From contig NZ_JAHPZO010000006.1 in the NCBI RefSeq assembly GCF_019042655.1, positions 156,366 through 220,365 on the forward strand: DNA of 64,000 bases, given 5' to 3'. Position 1 is the stretch's first letter. Every line of letters begins with the position of its first letter. Under the pieces are notes generated by a model, which had not been told where the DNA came from, made no database searches, and saw nothing but the letters and a program-made list of their open reading frames with translations. Position numbers and translations under genes: made by a program. Source of the DNA: Planococcus sp. CP5-4_YE (GTDB lineage Bacteria > Bacillota > Bacilli > Bacillales_A > Planococcaceae). Shown piece by piece: positions 11,440 through 20,449 of the stretch.

Positions 11440-11459
11440 CCGAAAATGGCTAGGGTTTT
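11431..11459. terminator. Bidirectional terminator
   Basis: AAACCCTAGCC and GGCTAGGGTTT form a perfect 11-bp stem with T-runs on both strands. It serves the hydrolase gene (plus) and the convergent GNAT gene (minus) and overlaps the hydrolase stop codon. Confidence 0.9.
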
Positions 11460-12007
11460 TTCCGTTCCAATTGCTGGCGCCTTACGCGCATAAACCACAC
11501 CGGACGCGTGATTTCCGAAACTTCCTCTACGCGTCGGATAATTTCAAACCCAACTTTTTCGTAGGCACGGATTGCCGGCTTATTTCGGATATCTGGATCG
11601 GTGACACAGCAACTCAAAGAACCGTCACGAAACACCACTTCCTCCAAAAAACGCCGGATGATTGCTTGACCGAAGCCTTTGCCGCGATAAGCAGGCGCAC
11701 CAATGAGAATATCCAGGCCAGCTGCGCGCTGCAATTCCTCAAATTGTTCACTGCCTGGATAATCGCTCCAGCGAAATGTCTGGATATATCCAATTGGTTG
11801 CTCCAGGTAATAGATGAGATACGGCTCTGTCGGATCCCGTCCTTTGATGCTGCCGACGAATTCGCGCACGAACTCCCCGTAAGTGCCATTATAGCTATAG
11901 CCCCAAAACCGATTGACCTGCGGCTCTTTCGTGATCCATTCATAAAGCTGCGGCAAATGTTCCCGACGCAAACGTTCGAATCTGAGATTTTCAAGTTGTA
12001 AGGCCAT
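11450..12007 (-). CDS. GNAT acetyltransferase, AAC(6')-like
   Basis: Protein of 185 aa with a good GGGAGGG site. It begins LRFERLRREHLPQLYEW and has the acetyl-CoA loop YRGKGFGQAIIRRF near residue 108 and the DPDIRNKPAIRAYEKVGF motif. This pattern is shared by aminoglycoside 6'-N-acetyltransferase-like and siderophore acetyltransferase-like GNATs. Drug resistance is not implied, since many chromosomal members have other substrates. It is probably co-transcribed with the flavin reductase gene 25 bp upstream. Confidence 0.8.
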   Translation of the reverse strand: MALQLENLRFERLRREHLPQLYEWITKEPQVNRFWGYSYNGTYGEFVREFVGSIKGRDPTEPYLIYYLEQPIGYIQTFRWSDYPGSEQFEELQRAAGLDILIGAPAYRGKGFGQAIIRRFLEEVVFRDGSLSCCVTDPDIRNKPAIRAYEKVGFEIIRRVEEVSEITRPVWFMRVRRQQLERKKP

Positions 12008-12032
12008 GAAACATCCCTCCCCTTGGGCACGG

Positions 12033-12674
12033 CTACTCCCGGTCCTTATCTACCGGTGTCCGCAAATATTCCTCCAATTGCTCGTTCGGCAGTGAAAACA
12101 TTGATTCTACAGGCGAATAATTTCCGGCAAGCCGTCCAATCGGTGCAAGCTTTTTCGTATCGATTCTCCCCTTGTCATACAATTCATCGTGGATATGGAA
12201 GCGCAGCACTTTGCCAATAACGAGATGATCGTCGCCAAGCGGAATGACCTGCACCAATTCACATTCCATGCTGACGGGCGATTCTTTTACGCGCGGTACT
12301 GAAACCACTTCAGATGAGACAGGCGTCATTCCAACATAAGCGAATTCATCGACATCCGACGCGACATGTTCACCGGTTTTCGCCATTTTATTCGCAAGTG
12401 GTGCAGAAGCGATATTGACCACAAACTCGCCCCGCTCCCGGATATTCGTGAGAGTGTCTTTTACTGTCCCCATCCTTGCTTCGACCCCTTCACCGATCGA
12501 AAATATCACCATCGGCGGATTGCGCGAAGCGACCGTAAAAAAACTGAAAGGCGCCAAATTCAACTCGCCGCCGGACGATACGGACGATACCCAAGCAATC
12601 GGCCGAGGCAACACACTGCCGATCAGTAATTTATAATTTTCCTTGCTCGTTTGTTGTGCAGGATCGATGATCAC
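12033..12674 (-). CDS. Flavin reductase-like FMN-binding protein
   Basis: Protein of 213 aa starting at a GTG with a GGGAGTGG site. The N-terminal segment IGSVLPRPIAWVSS and the following LAPFSFFTVASRNPPM are the FMN-binding pattern of the flavin reductase-like domain (flavoredoxin group). Such proteins reduce flavin for partner oxygenases or act as electron carriers; no partner oxygenase is adjacent. Downstream lies a GNAT gene, upstream a small membrane protein gene, all on one strand and closely spaced. Confidence 0.8.
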   Translation of the reverse strand: MIIDPAQQTSKENYKLLIGSVLPRPIAWVSSVSSGGELNLAPFSFFTVASRNPPMVIFSIGEGVEARMGTVKDTLTNIRERGEFVVNIASAPLANKMAKTGEHVASDVDEFAYVGMTPVSSEVVSVPRVKESPVSMECELVQVIPLGDDHLVIGKVLRFHIHDELYDKGRIDTKKLAPIGRLAGNYSPVESMFSLPNEQLEEYLRTPVDKDRE

Positions 12675-12692
12675 AAATATCCACTCCCTTTT

Positions 12693-12989
12693 CTATTCCT
12701 CCGAACCGTTCTGCTTCACATGATCGATCGACTTCTGAAGCACATAGCCGAACAGTGAGATTCCCGCCAAATACGGCAGGATCATCATGCCGAAACCGGT
12801 CCCGAACTCTTCCATAGTTCCCGTAGCTTGAAGATACAGCCCCCAAGCTATGTAAAGTACATACCCGAGTGTTACGAAACCAAGCCAGGTATACCGTTTC
12901 AGCCACCATGGCAATAATAACGGTGCCAGCACAAATATTCCCAGCTGGATATGGCCCATCCATTCGTATACAAATTCCACCTCTTTCAC
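12693..12989 (-). CDS. Small membrane protein, unknown
   Basis: Protein of 98 aa starting at GTG after AAGGGGTGA. Three membrane segments are visible (about 14-30, 35-54 and 66-86). I do not recognise the family. It is 18 bp upstream of the flavin reductase gene, so it probably heads that operon. A shorter start at an internal ATG is possible. Confidence 0.65.
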   Translation of the reverse strand: MKEVEFVYEWMGHIQLGIFVLAPLLLPWWLKRYTWLGFVTLGYVLYIAWGLYLQATGTMEEFGTGFGMMILPYLAGISLFGYVLQKSIDHVKQNGSEE

Positions 12990-13269
12990 TCACCCCTTAC
13001 AAAATCATGAACCTAAACTGTCAGTGCCAATATACAGTGTCTTTGCAATTTAAGATGTATTTTAACTTTCGCCATAAAACAGCTTTAACCCTTTTTCCAG
13101 CGAGTTTTTCCTATCGTTAAAGCAGGCACGCCCATTCCAAAACGCGCCATTTGAAATTAATAAATACATATGCTGAATTACTAAAAAAGACCTAGATAAT
13201 AGGTGCGCTTTCTGTCATTTCTGACAATATAGGTTTATAATATAGTTAATAATTAGGGAGGTGTCCTAT

Positions 13270-14442
13270 ATGGAATGGGAACACAAGCTCGCCCAATGGC
13301 GTGCAGAAGGGCTCATCGACCAAGAAACCGCCGAGCGCATTCGAGCGTTCGAAACCCGTCAGCCGAAAAAACGTAAACTGCCTCTTTTGCTTATCATCGG
13401 CTTGATCTTTTTCGCGCTAGCCGTCTTCAGCTTCATCGCCGCCAACTGGCAAGCCATACCGGCGATCGCGAAAGTCGGCATGGTTGTCTTGCTCATGTGG
13501 ATTTTCTACGTGCTCGCTCATTTCTCCGAGAAAAAGCATTTCGGCCATCCGATCATTTTCCGCATACTCGGCTATGTGATGTTCGGGGCAAGTTTAATCG
13601 TCACCGGCCAAACTTTTCACCTCGGAACTGGTTCTAGCATCGTGCCATGGGCATTGTTCACCGCCGCTATCGCACATTTTTTCATCTGGCGCCATACCGC
13701 ATTTACAGTATTGGCGTTCATTAGTGGAATCACCATCCTGACATCGACAGTTCCCGGAATCGGCTTGATCGAATGGCTACTGTTCATTGCCGTTGCGATC
13801 GCTTGGTTCTTCCTGAGCAAAGAGGGGCTGGCCATGATCTTTAGCTGGCTATTATTGTTCGGTTCCGGTTTTCTCGTGTGGAGCCTATGGGACATCGACA
13901 GCCCGCTCGTGCCAATTTGGACCTTGTTCGCGCTCATGTTACTGTTGTTGCTAATCCCAAAAGACAAGCAGCAGCTATTAAGCCCGCTTTATTTGATCGT
14001 TGGGGGAATACAGCTTATCGTCTTCCTGGCGATTCGCGGAGAAAGCGATATGGCTTTCGCCGAATTGGCCATCCCTGAATCGATCGCCCTTGCCGTAGCG
14101 GGGACTCTAGTAATCGCAGTCGCTTACTTCCGCGAACGCCATTTGATGTGGCTTGGCGTGCTCGGACTTGTCGGCTTCATGCTCTTCGATGAAACGGCCA
14201 TCGCCTTGGCCATCGTCGCAGAGTTGACCGCGCTCGCCTATTTGATCATTGCCCAGCGTCAAGACCAGCCACTCGCTTTAGGCTTCGTTTATTTCATCGT
14301 CGTCCAATTCGTCATCTATGTCATCTATGCGTGGGAACGGCTCGATATGTCGCTGTTTTTCCTGATTGGCGCCCTCCTGCTATTCCTGCTGTCAGGCATC
14401 GCCTGGTGGCTTAACCGCAAGAAAGAAGGTGCAGTGACATGA
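13270..14442 (+). CDS. DUF2157 polytopic membrane protein
   Basis: Protein of 390 aa. The start is the ATG 7 nt after AGGGAGGT; the GTG three codons earlier lies inside that site. The N-terminal 40 residues are soluble (LAQWRAEGLIDQETAERI), matching the DUF2157 head, and are followed by at least ten hydrophobic helices. The function is unknown. It overlaps the next gene by four bases (ATGA), so the two are translationally coupled; DUF2157 and GDYXXLXY proteins are often paired or fused, suggesting one complex. Confidence 0.85.
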   Translation: MEWEHKLAQWRAEGLIDQETAERIRAFETRQPKKRKLPLLLIIGLIFFALAVFSFIAANWQAIPAIAKVGMVVLLMWIFYVLAHFSEKKHFGHPIIFRILGYVMFGASLIVTGQTFHLGTGSSIVPWALFTAAIAHFFIWRHTAFTVLAFISGITILTSTVPGIGLIEWLLFIAVAIAWFFLSKEGLAMIFSWLLLFGSGFLVWSLWDIDSPLVPIWTLFALMLLLLLIPKDKQQLLSPLYLIVGGIQLIVFLAIRGESDMAFAELAIPESIALAVAGTLVIAVAYFRERHLMWLGVLGLVGFMLFDETAIALAIVAELTALAYLIIAQRQDQPLALGFVYFIVVQFVIYVIYAWERLDMSLFFLIGALLLFLLSGIAWWLNRKKEGAVT

Positions 14443-14885
14443 AGAAATGGTTAATGCCTGCTCTGCAGACCGCATTCGTTGCATTGCTCGTCGTCAGCTT
14501 CTATGCCACGTCCTGGTTCGGCGATCAATACTTATTGCGTGCTGAACCTTATGATCCGTTCGATCCTTTCTACGGTGAATACGTTATGCTGCAGTATCCA
14601 GACCTCGACGCACCTTCTGGAATTTCAGATGGCGCCGTCTACTTCACCTTGACAGAAGGTGAAGATGGCTACGCCGTTATCGACCGAATCGAGGAGAGCC
14701 CATTCTTTGGGGCGATCAACGGCAGCAAATACGATCGCCGCATTGTCGCTCCACAACTAGAAAACTTTTATGTCGAGCAAGGCCGCGGCCCTGAACTTGA
14801 AGAAGCGGTTGACCTCGAAGTCACTATTGATGTGGCGCCTTGGGGTTCCATCCGTCCAGTCGGCATCGCTCCAAGAGAAGAATGA
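14439..14885 (+). CDS. GDYXXLXY-domain protein
   Basis: Protein of 148 aa. One N-terminal membrane anchor (about 5-25) is followed by an exported domain with FYGEYVMLQY near residue 45, the variant of the GDYxxLxY signature. Near the end RPVGIAPREE fits the family. The role is unknown. It is coupled to the DUF2157 gene by an ATGA overlap and followed by a strong terminator. Confidence 0.85.
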   Translation: MKKWLMPALQTAFVALLVVSFYATSWFGDQYLLRAEPYDPFDPFYGEYVMLQYPDLDAPSGISDGAVYFTLTEGEDGYAVIDRIEESPFFGAINGSKYDRRIVAPQLENFYVEQGRGPELEEAVDLEVTIDVAPWGSIRPVGIAPREE

Positions 14886-14899
14886 CTTTCTGGATTAGA

Positions 14900-14928
14900 C
14901 CCGCGCAGCATTTGCTGCGCGGGCTTTT
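14900..14928 (+). terminator. Terminator of the DUF2157 operon
   Basis: CCCGCGCAGCA and TGCTGCGCGGG form an 11-bp GC-rich stem followed by a T-run. Confidence 0.9.
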
Positions 14929-15044
14929 TAGATTCCACTGGAATTCCATAGAAGTTTTTCAAATACTGCAAGTAACAATTTATCTCCACATGCACCAATT
15001 CGCCTTGGCGGCATAACAGTTGATAAGTAGAAACGGAGACAAAA

Positions 15045-15088
15045 TTTTACATAATTTTAACAAAGGCTTAATAATCATTCATTATACT
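15045..15088 (+). promoter_or_regulatory. Pho-box-like promoter of the EAL gene
   Basis: TTTACA (15046-15051) and TTAACA (15057-15062) are 11 bp apart, matching the B. subtilis PhoP pattern TTHACA-N5-TTHACA. Nine bp after the second repeat is TAATCA; a better -10, TATACT, lies at 15083-15088. It may be a variant of the TTTAACC boxes found upstream of the EPS and FemAB-like operons. Confidence 0.5.
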
Positions 15089-15142
15089 AGAAACACAATA
15101 GAGACTTTGAATCGTTAAAAAAGGAGAAGGATTCCCATTAGC

Positions 15143-15985
15143 TTGAGCAGTGCGATTGAATTTATACATTATCTAAATGAAAACCAAAAAACCCTTTATG
15201 CGGATAGTCAAAAAGATAAAGAAGTTAAGCGACTCATGACCCAAGAGAATTTCAGTACTGCTTTTCAGCCGATTGTTTCTTTGACAGAAGGCCAAACTAT
15301 TGGATTCGAAGTGCTCAATAGACCCAAAAGCAGCATTCATTTTCCCACGACTGAAGATTTTTATAGTTATATAGGAAAAAGCAATAATGTTTTTCAACTA
15401 GAAGGAGTTCTAAGGAATCTTTCATTACGGAGATATGCAGAACAGTCCATCAAAGGCGAAGACACAGAACAAGGGTTAATTTTTTTGAACATACAGCCGC
15501 AAGTATTGACCGATCCAGCCTACCGAAGTGGAACGACCTTGGACTTATTGAAGAAGTACGGGATTTCTCCTACCCGCGTCGTATTGGAACTGACAGAAAA
15601 AGAAGCTGTAAGCGATTATCTGAGCTTTGAAAAAACTATAGATAACTACCGTAAACAAGGATTCCGTATTGCTATTGACGATGCGGGCACAGGATACAAC
15701 AGCTTAAAAACTATTATTTCCGTAAAGCCAGAGTTCATTAAACTTGATAAATTCCTTATACGAGACATTCATAGACAGCCATCCCAACAACAATTAGTAG
15801 ACCTTCTTCTGGAATTTTCTGTGCAAGCCGATACTTATATCATTGCTGAAGGAATTGAAAGCAGTATGGAATTACAGTTCTTAAAAAAATTGGGGATTCA
15901 TTTTGGGCAAGGATATGCCCTAGGACGCCCAGATGCACTGCTGAAAAAAGGCACAGCCAACCTACATGAACCAGTACAGCAATAA
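15143..15985 (+). CDS. Stand-alone EAL-domain protein (c-di-GMP phosphodiesterase)
   Basis: Protein of 280 aa starting at TTG with AAAGGAGAAGG somewhat far upstream. The EAL domain covers nearly the whole protein. The signature is E56-V-L instead of EAL, but the residues that bind metal and c-di-GMP seem present: N116 (LNIQP), E149 and E152 (ELTE), D179/D180 (IDDAGTGY), K200 (KLDK), AEGIE and QGYALGRP. Phosphodiesterase activity is therefore likely. No GGDEF or membrane segment is present. It lies next to the EPS operon, and c-di-GMP often controls EPS production. Confidence 0.85.
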   Translation: MSSAIEFIHYLNENQKTLYADSQKDKEVKRLMTQENFSTAFQPIVSLTEGQTIGFEVLNRPKSSIHFPTTEDFYSYIGKSNNVFQLEGVLRNLSLRRYAEQSIKGEDTEQGLIFLNIQPQVLTDPAYRSGTTLDLLKKYGISPTRVVLELTEKEAVSDYLSFEKTIDNYRKQGFRIAIDDAGTGYNSLKTIISVKPEFIKLDKFLIRDIHRQPSQQQLVDLLLEFSVQADTYIIAEGIESSMELQFLKKLGIHFGQGYALGRPDALLKKGTANLHEPVQQ

Positions 15986-16302
15986 ATTCCTTTAACTTTC
16001 ACCACTCCAAAACTGCAATACTGGCTTCGATCGTTGAAAATTCTAATCGAATATTGACGGATGAGGGAACTCATTGTTGAAAAGGCCAATTTTCAAAATA
16101 AGAACCTATACAAATTTGTATAGGTTCTTATTTGGCATTATTCAATGATTCCCTATCAATATTTCAATGTTTCCACCACTTCGTTATCCAACTCCCTTGG
16201 AACTGTTCCCCATTTTTATTAGCGGCTCTATACTATCATCACCGATCCTAAAAAGCAGGACTGATCAGCCAAAAATCTTGGCCAGCCCCGCCATCTACCT
16301 CC
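15986..16302. other. Intergenic region with a perfect palindrome
   Basis: The only structure is a perfect 36-bp palindrome at 16096-16131 (arms begin AATAAGAACC and end GGTTCTTATT) with no loop. It probably terminates the EAL gene; convergent EPS transcripts end further right at 16303. No gene is visible. Confidence 0.6.
16096..16131. terminator. Palindromic terminator of the EAL gene
   Basis: Two complementary 18-base arms meet without a spacer (AAATTT at the centre). It is 111 bp after the EAL stop codon and could work in both directions. Confidence 0.6.
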
Positions 16303-17481
16303 TCACTGCGCTTCACCAATCACACTCGATCGTTCCATTAGACAACTTCGATAATAATGATCCATTTCTTCCCACAAGGATTCATTGCTGAAATTCTGGC
16401 GCACCCATTCTTTGCCAGCAGCACCCAACTGATCACGCAATCCAGGATTATCGATTAACATGCCGAGTTTTTCCATGATATCCTGATGGCTATCGGGGTC
16501 GACCAAATAACCGGTCTCCGCGTCCACCAAGGTGTCCCGAGCACCCGTGACATCCGCTGCGATGACCGGTATTCCCGTCAGCGCCGCTTCCGCCGACACA
16601 TTGCCGAACCCTTCACGCTTCGTCAGGAATAAAAACAGATCCATCAAATGATAAAACGGGACGGGGTCCAATTGGTAATCTTCGTGGACGATATGTGGGT
16701 GATCGGTAATTGTCTTACGCGTCCATCCGGAAACCGCATCCACCGATTCGTAATCGCCGATGATCAGCAGCCGCAAATTCGGATGGTGGGCGTGCAATTC
16801 GGTAAAGGCACGCACTGTTTCGTCGATGCCTTTATCTTTGGTGATCCTCCCCATTGACCCGAGTACAAGTTCATCACCGGTCCATCCATATGCTTGGCGC
16901 TTTTCCTCTACACGCCGTTTCATCTCGTCATCCAGTTCGAAACGCTGCAGGTCAAAGCCGTTGACGCTGCCATGCCCGAGAATCTTGATTTTATCTGCTG
17001 GGGCGATGCCAAGTTCGACAATCTGGCGCTTCAGGCTCGGAGAGACAGCAAGCATGTGGGTCGATGATGCGGCGGCGATTTTCTCTGCCATCAACAGGAT
17101 CTGCCGCTTGATGCCCCGGGTTGTCTCGAGGCGCAAGCCCAGCACATTGTAAATCCGTACCGGCACCCTACAGAAATAAGCAGCAAGGGACACAATCAAT
17201 CCGGCTTTCGGCGTTCCGGCATTGACGATATCCGGTTTTTCAGAGCGAATGACGCGCATGCAGGTAAAAAGCGATTCCAGATCTTTTTTTAAGGCAATTT
17301 CACGTTCCATATTGACGTGCAGGACCTTCACACCTTCTTCTTGTTCGAAGATTTCTGCGTAGCTCCCTTCCGAACTCAATGCTTTCACTTCATAGCCACG
17401 CGTCTCCAATGTCTTTAATTGCCCCTTCACTAACTGCAAGCTTTGGGCAATGGTCATGGCGTGCAGCACTTTCGCTGTCAT
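16303..17481 (-). CDS. Glycosyltransferase family 4, EPS synthesis (copy 1)
   Basis: Protein of 392 aa when started at MTAKVLHAMT behind AAAGGGAG; the longer frame adds 28 poor residues. The GT-B fold is seen from the N-terminal KGQLKTLETRGYEVKALSS, the linker motif LGSMGRITKDKGIDETVRAF and the C-terminal FLFLTKREGFGNVSAEAALTGIPVIA, with the E-x7-E donor-binding motif. It is a close paralogue of the gene at 18621-19799, sharing the FLTKREGFGNV and ADVTGARDT segments. It should transfer a sugar from a nucleotide sugar to the growing lipid-linked unit. It is the last gene of the EPS operon. Confidence 0.9.
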   Translation of the reverse strand: MTAKVLHAMTIAQSLQLVKGQLKTLETRGYEVKALSSEGSYAEIFEQEEGVKVLHVNMEREIALKKDLESLFTCMRVIRSEKPDIVNAGTPKAGLIVSLAAYFCRVPVRIYNVLGLRLETTRGIKRQILLMAEKIAAASSTHMLAVSPSLKRQIVELGIAPADKIKILGHGSVNGFDLQRFELDDEMKRRVEEKRQAYGWTGDELVLGSMGRITKDKGIDETVRAFTELHAHHPNLRLLIIGDYESVDAVSGWTRKTITDHPHIVHEDYQLDPVPFYHLMDLFLFLTKREGFGNVSAEAALTGIPVIAADVTGARDTLVDAETGYLVDPDSHQDIMEKLGMLIDNPGLRDQLGAAGKEWVRQNFSNESLWEEMDHYYRSCLMERSSVIGEAQ

Positions 17482-17497
17482 GATGGACCGCTCCCTT

Positions 17498-18574
17498 TCA
17501 GGCCCCTTGCACCGCTTGGGCAGATGCAACCGGGCTGCCGATTTGTTCGAGTAGTTCCTTTGCATAATGCGTGGCGTTATTCTTTTTCACGGAAAACACT
17601 TTTTCGCTGCCACGAATCAATTTGGTCAAAACTTCGCGTTCATTGGCGAGTGCCTGGTCGATTTTCAATTCCGGATTGAAGAATTCATACGCAGTGAGTA
17701 AGGGCGAGCGTAAATAATTGAATTCATAGCGGTTCAAGTTCATCAGCTTCTGGAGCGCTACGGCTTCAGTCTGTTCGGCGACATAATCATCGCCGCGTTC
17801 CAAAATGGCGACATGCGTCACCACTTGGTGGTCGAGTATCGACTGTTCGCCGACGTATTCCGTGATCGGGTCTGGCTTTTTAAAGCTGATGTATTCCATG
17901 ACCGGCAACAATTTATCGACACGATTTTTAATCTTCGCGCCCATCCCCTGTTCGACAGTGGAGTAATAACGGAATGTGCTCGTCCACGGAACGGAATGGA
18001 TTGTTTTGCCGTCTGTGATGGCTAGATCTTCCGCGATGAATTCGGCGCCGTGTTCCATGCAAGCCGTCATGCTGCTTAATGTCTTGCCGGTATCCGGCGG
18101 GGCAAAAACTGTCAAAGTCGATTCATCTTTCTTGAACGCGGAACAATGAATCGGCGCATAGCCTTTTTTCAATAACAATAATGTCGCAAGATCAGTCATG
18201 ATGTAACCGATGGAATGAAGGTTCATGATTCTGTGGGTAATGAGTTTATAGTAAGCGCGGTTGACGGTGATTTTCGGCTCGTCCGTTAAAAACCCTTCCG
18301 CGCGAATGCGCATGCGTCCTTTGCCGGCGTAATTTCGTGTATAGTAAATTTTGTCAGCTTCAGGCGTGCCGCTGAAATAATGATATTTCCCCATCGCTTC
18401 ATGTTCCGCATCATCATTGAATTCCTTTAACTCGACCTGCATGCGAACCACGCAGCGCTCGTATTGTTCCCTCGTGCCTTCAGGAACGTTATGACCATAG
18501 GACCAGCCGAAATTTTTAATGTTCGTTTTGACACCCAGTACTCCAGCAGACGCAATATAATAATATGTTTTCAA
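17498..18574 (-). CDS. HPr kinase-like protein in the EPS operon
   Basis: Protein of 358 aa starting at TTG after AAAGGGGAG. It resembles the C-terminal kinase domain of HprK: H143 in APIHCSAF, a P-loop-like APPDTGKT at 158-165 and an acidic EFIAEDLAIT segment. The P-loop differs from the usual GxxGxGKS of HprK. HprK-related kinases with unknown substrates occur in some EPS loci. Here it lies between two glycosyltransferase genes, so a regulatory kinase or sugar/lipid kinase role in polymer synthesis is inferred. It is not the HPr kinase of catabolite repression, which is about 310 aa with a different N-terminus. Confidence 0.65.
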   Translation of the reverse strand: MKTYYYIASAGVLGVKTNIKNFGWSYGHNVPEGTREQYERCVVRMQVELKEFNDDAEHEAMGKYHYFSGTPEADKIYYTRNYAGKGRMRIRAEGFLTDEPKITVNRAYYKLITHRIMNLHSIGYIMTDLATLLLLKKGYAPIHCSAFKKDESTLTVFAPPDTGKTLSSMTACMEHGAEFIAEDLAITDGKTIHSVPWTSTFRYYSTVEQGMGAKIKNRVDKLLPVMEYISFKKPDPITEYVGEQSILDHQVVTHVAILERGDDYVAEQTEAVALQKLMNLNRYEFNYLRSPLLTAYEFFNPELKIDQALANEREVLTKLIRGSEKVFSVKKNNATHYAKELLEQIGSPVASAQAVQGA

Positions 18575-18620
18575 ATGAAACTCCCCTTTGTTTTTGATTT
18601 TCCCCGCATGACCTGAACCC

Positions 18621-19799
18621 TTAGTTCACTTCGCCAGCTGGCACCAGCGATTCGCTGAGGCAGTTTTTATAAAAACTGTCCAGCTCTTTCCATAGCACCT
18701 CGTTGCTGAAATGGGTACTTGCCCACTCCCGCCCAGCTTCCCCAAACCGAGCGCGCAAACTATTGGATGCTATCAACCTGTGGATCGTCTCCGTGATTTG
18801 CTGGAGGTTTTCAGGATCTACCAGCAAACCGGTCTTTTCGTCGATGATCGTATTTCGTGCTCCTGTGACATCGGATGCGACGACCGGCAGCCCACATAAG
18901 GCGGCTTCGATAGCCACATTGCCAAAACCTTCACGTTTCGTCAGGAACACGAAGATATCCATCAAATGGTAATAAACGACCGGATCCGGAAGAAATCCGG
19001 TTTTGATGATCTTTGGATTGTTCTCGATTTCCCATTTTGCACCTGCTTCCACTGGGTCATCGTCTTCATAATCGCCGACGATGAGCAAGCGCAGTTGCTC
19101 GTTTTGAAGACTTAACATTTTGAAAGCGGAGACCAGTTCATTGACTCCTTTATCTTTTGTCAGCCTGCCGACAAATCCGAGAACGACATGTTCTTTACCG
19201 ATTTTATAGCGATTGCGCAGCTCATTTCCGTCTGCTTCAATTTCAGGAGTGAACTGGAATCTCGCTACATCAAATCCGTCGCCGCTGCCTTTTCCAAGCA
19301 CGCTGATTTTTTCTTCACCCGCGATGCCGAATTCGATTGCCCTTTCCCGCAAGCTGTCCGATACTGCCAAACAATGGGTTGCAGAAGACGCAGCAAGCTT
19401 TTCCATAGTCAGCAACAAATTGCGCTTCCATCCCGCTGTCGTCTCCAGCCTCAAGCCGCGCATCGTATAAACCCTCACAGGCACACGGCATATACGTGCA
19501 GCCACTGTAACCACCAGCCCGGCTTTCGGCGTGCTCGCATTGACAATTAACGGGTGTTCGCGGCGAAACAACGCAATGCAGCGGGCAAGCGATTGCGCAT
19601 CATGGAGCGGTGAGATGCCCCTATCCATCGGCAACTCGAGCATTTCCACTTGTTCGCTTGATTGAAACTCATCGAATCCCGCCCCTCTGGAACTTAAAGC
19701 TTTTGGTTCGAATCCTCGGCCTTTCAAGTAGCGCAGTTGGCCATTCATAAAGCTCAAACTTTCCGAAACAGTTACGGCGTGAATCAGTTTCGTTGTCAT
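18621..19799 (-). CDS. Glycosyltransferase family 4, EPS synthesis (copy 2)
   Basis: Protein of 392 aa, the same length as the copy at 16303-17481 and clearly paralogous (start LIHAVTVSESLSFMNGQLR, then VLGFVGRLTKDKGVNELV, FVFLTKREGFGNVAIEAALCGLPVVA). It is a GT-B retaining transferase with the E-x7-E motif. GGAGGG precedes the ATG. It lies 15 bp from the sugar-phosphate transferase gene, so it probably adds the second sugar of the repeat unit. Two such paralogues suggest two related but distinct linkages. Confidence 0.9.
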   Translation of the reverse strand: MTTKLIHAVTVSESLSFMNGQLRYLKGRGFEPKALSSRGAGFDEFQSSEQVEMLELPMDRGISPLHDAQSLARCIALFRREHPLIVNASTPKAGLVVTVAARICRVPVRVYTMRGLRLETTAGWKRNLLLTMEKLAASSATHCLAVSDSLRERAIEFGIAGEEKISVLGKGSGDGFDVARFQFTPEIEADGNELRNRYKIGKEHVVLGFVGRLTKDKGVNELVSAFKMLSLQNEQLRLLIVGDYEDDDPVEAGAKWEIENNPKIIKTGFLPDPVVYYHLMDIFVFLTKREGFGNVAIEAALCGLPVVASDVTGARNTIIDEKTGLLVDPENLQQITETIHRLIASNSLRARFGEAGREWASTHFSNEVLWKELDSFYKNCLSESLVPAGEVN

Positions 19800-19814
19800 G
19801 GCATTACCCTCCGC

Positions 19815-20435
19815 TCAGCTTTTTTCATAAATTTCTTCTGTCCGGAATACCTTAACCACCGTTTGCACCAAGATGTACAAATCGAGACGCAAACTTTTGC
19901 GGTTAATATAATCGATATCGATATCAATTTTTTCATCCCAGCTCAATGTGTTGCGCCCGCTCACTTGCGCAAGGCCCGTGACTCCCGGTTTCACCATCAG
20001 CCGCTGCTTCTGGTAATCGTTGTAGTTATCGGTTTGATCGGTGACGGTTGGGCGAGGGCCGATGAACGACATATCGCCTTTGACGATGTTGATCAGCTGG
20101 GGAAGTTCATCGATGCTTGTTTTACGGAGAATATTGCCGACTTTCGTAATGCTCGGGTCGCCGTCGAATGGGTTGATGCGGTTGCGTTTCTTATCGCGGC
20201 CATGCTCCATCGTCCGGAATTTATAGATAGTGAAATGCCGTCCATATAGTCCGCCGCGCTGCTGCTTGAACATGGCGGGCCCTTTCGACTCGATTCGGAC
20301 CAATAGAGCGACAGCTAACAATAATGGCGATAAGACCAATAACATCAAAGCGGCAATCACGACTTCCAGCAATCTTGCCACCGCGTTCGAGCGCTTTGGC
20401 TGCTTTTTTTCTTCACTGAAATCTCCAACGATCAT
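19815..20435 (-). CDS. Undecaprenyl-phosphate sugar-phosphate transferase
   Basis: Protein of 206 aa read from MIVGDF, which has GAGGAGGG 8 nt upstream. One membrane hairpin (about 20-45) precedes the bacterial sugar transferase domain, with KQQRGGLYGRHFTIYKFRTM, the catalytic DE pair in KTSIDELPQLINIVKGDMSFIGPRP, and VKPGVTGLAQVSGRN. Such enzymes (EpsL, PglC type) move a sugar-1-phosphate onto undecaprenyl phosphate and so start each repeat unit. The short single-domain form, lacking the large N-terminal region of WbaP, fits this. It is within the EPS operon. Confidence 0.92.
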   Translation of the reverse strand: MIVGDFSEEKKQPKRSNAVARLLEVVIAALMLLVLSPLLLAVALLVRIESKGPAMFKQQRGGLYGRHFTIYKFRTMEHGRDKKRNRINPFDGDPSITKVGNILRKTSIDELPQLINIVKGDMSFIGPRPTVTDQTDNYNDYQKQRLMVKPGVTGLAQVSGRNTLSWDEKIDIDIDYINRKSLRLDLYILVQTVVKVFRTEEIYEKS

Positions 20436-20449
20436 TGGTTGCTCCCTCC

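Noticed and set aside
12631..12993. Minus-strand frame of 120 codons
   Set aside because: It overlaps the small membrane protein gene and the flavin reductase start in another frame; the membrane protein frame has the clear helices.
17498..18574. Gene as the catabolite-repression HPr kinase hprK
   Set aside because: Length, N-terminus and P-loop differ, and the neighbours are glycosyltransferases.
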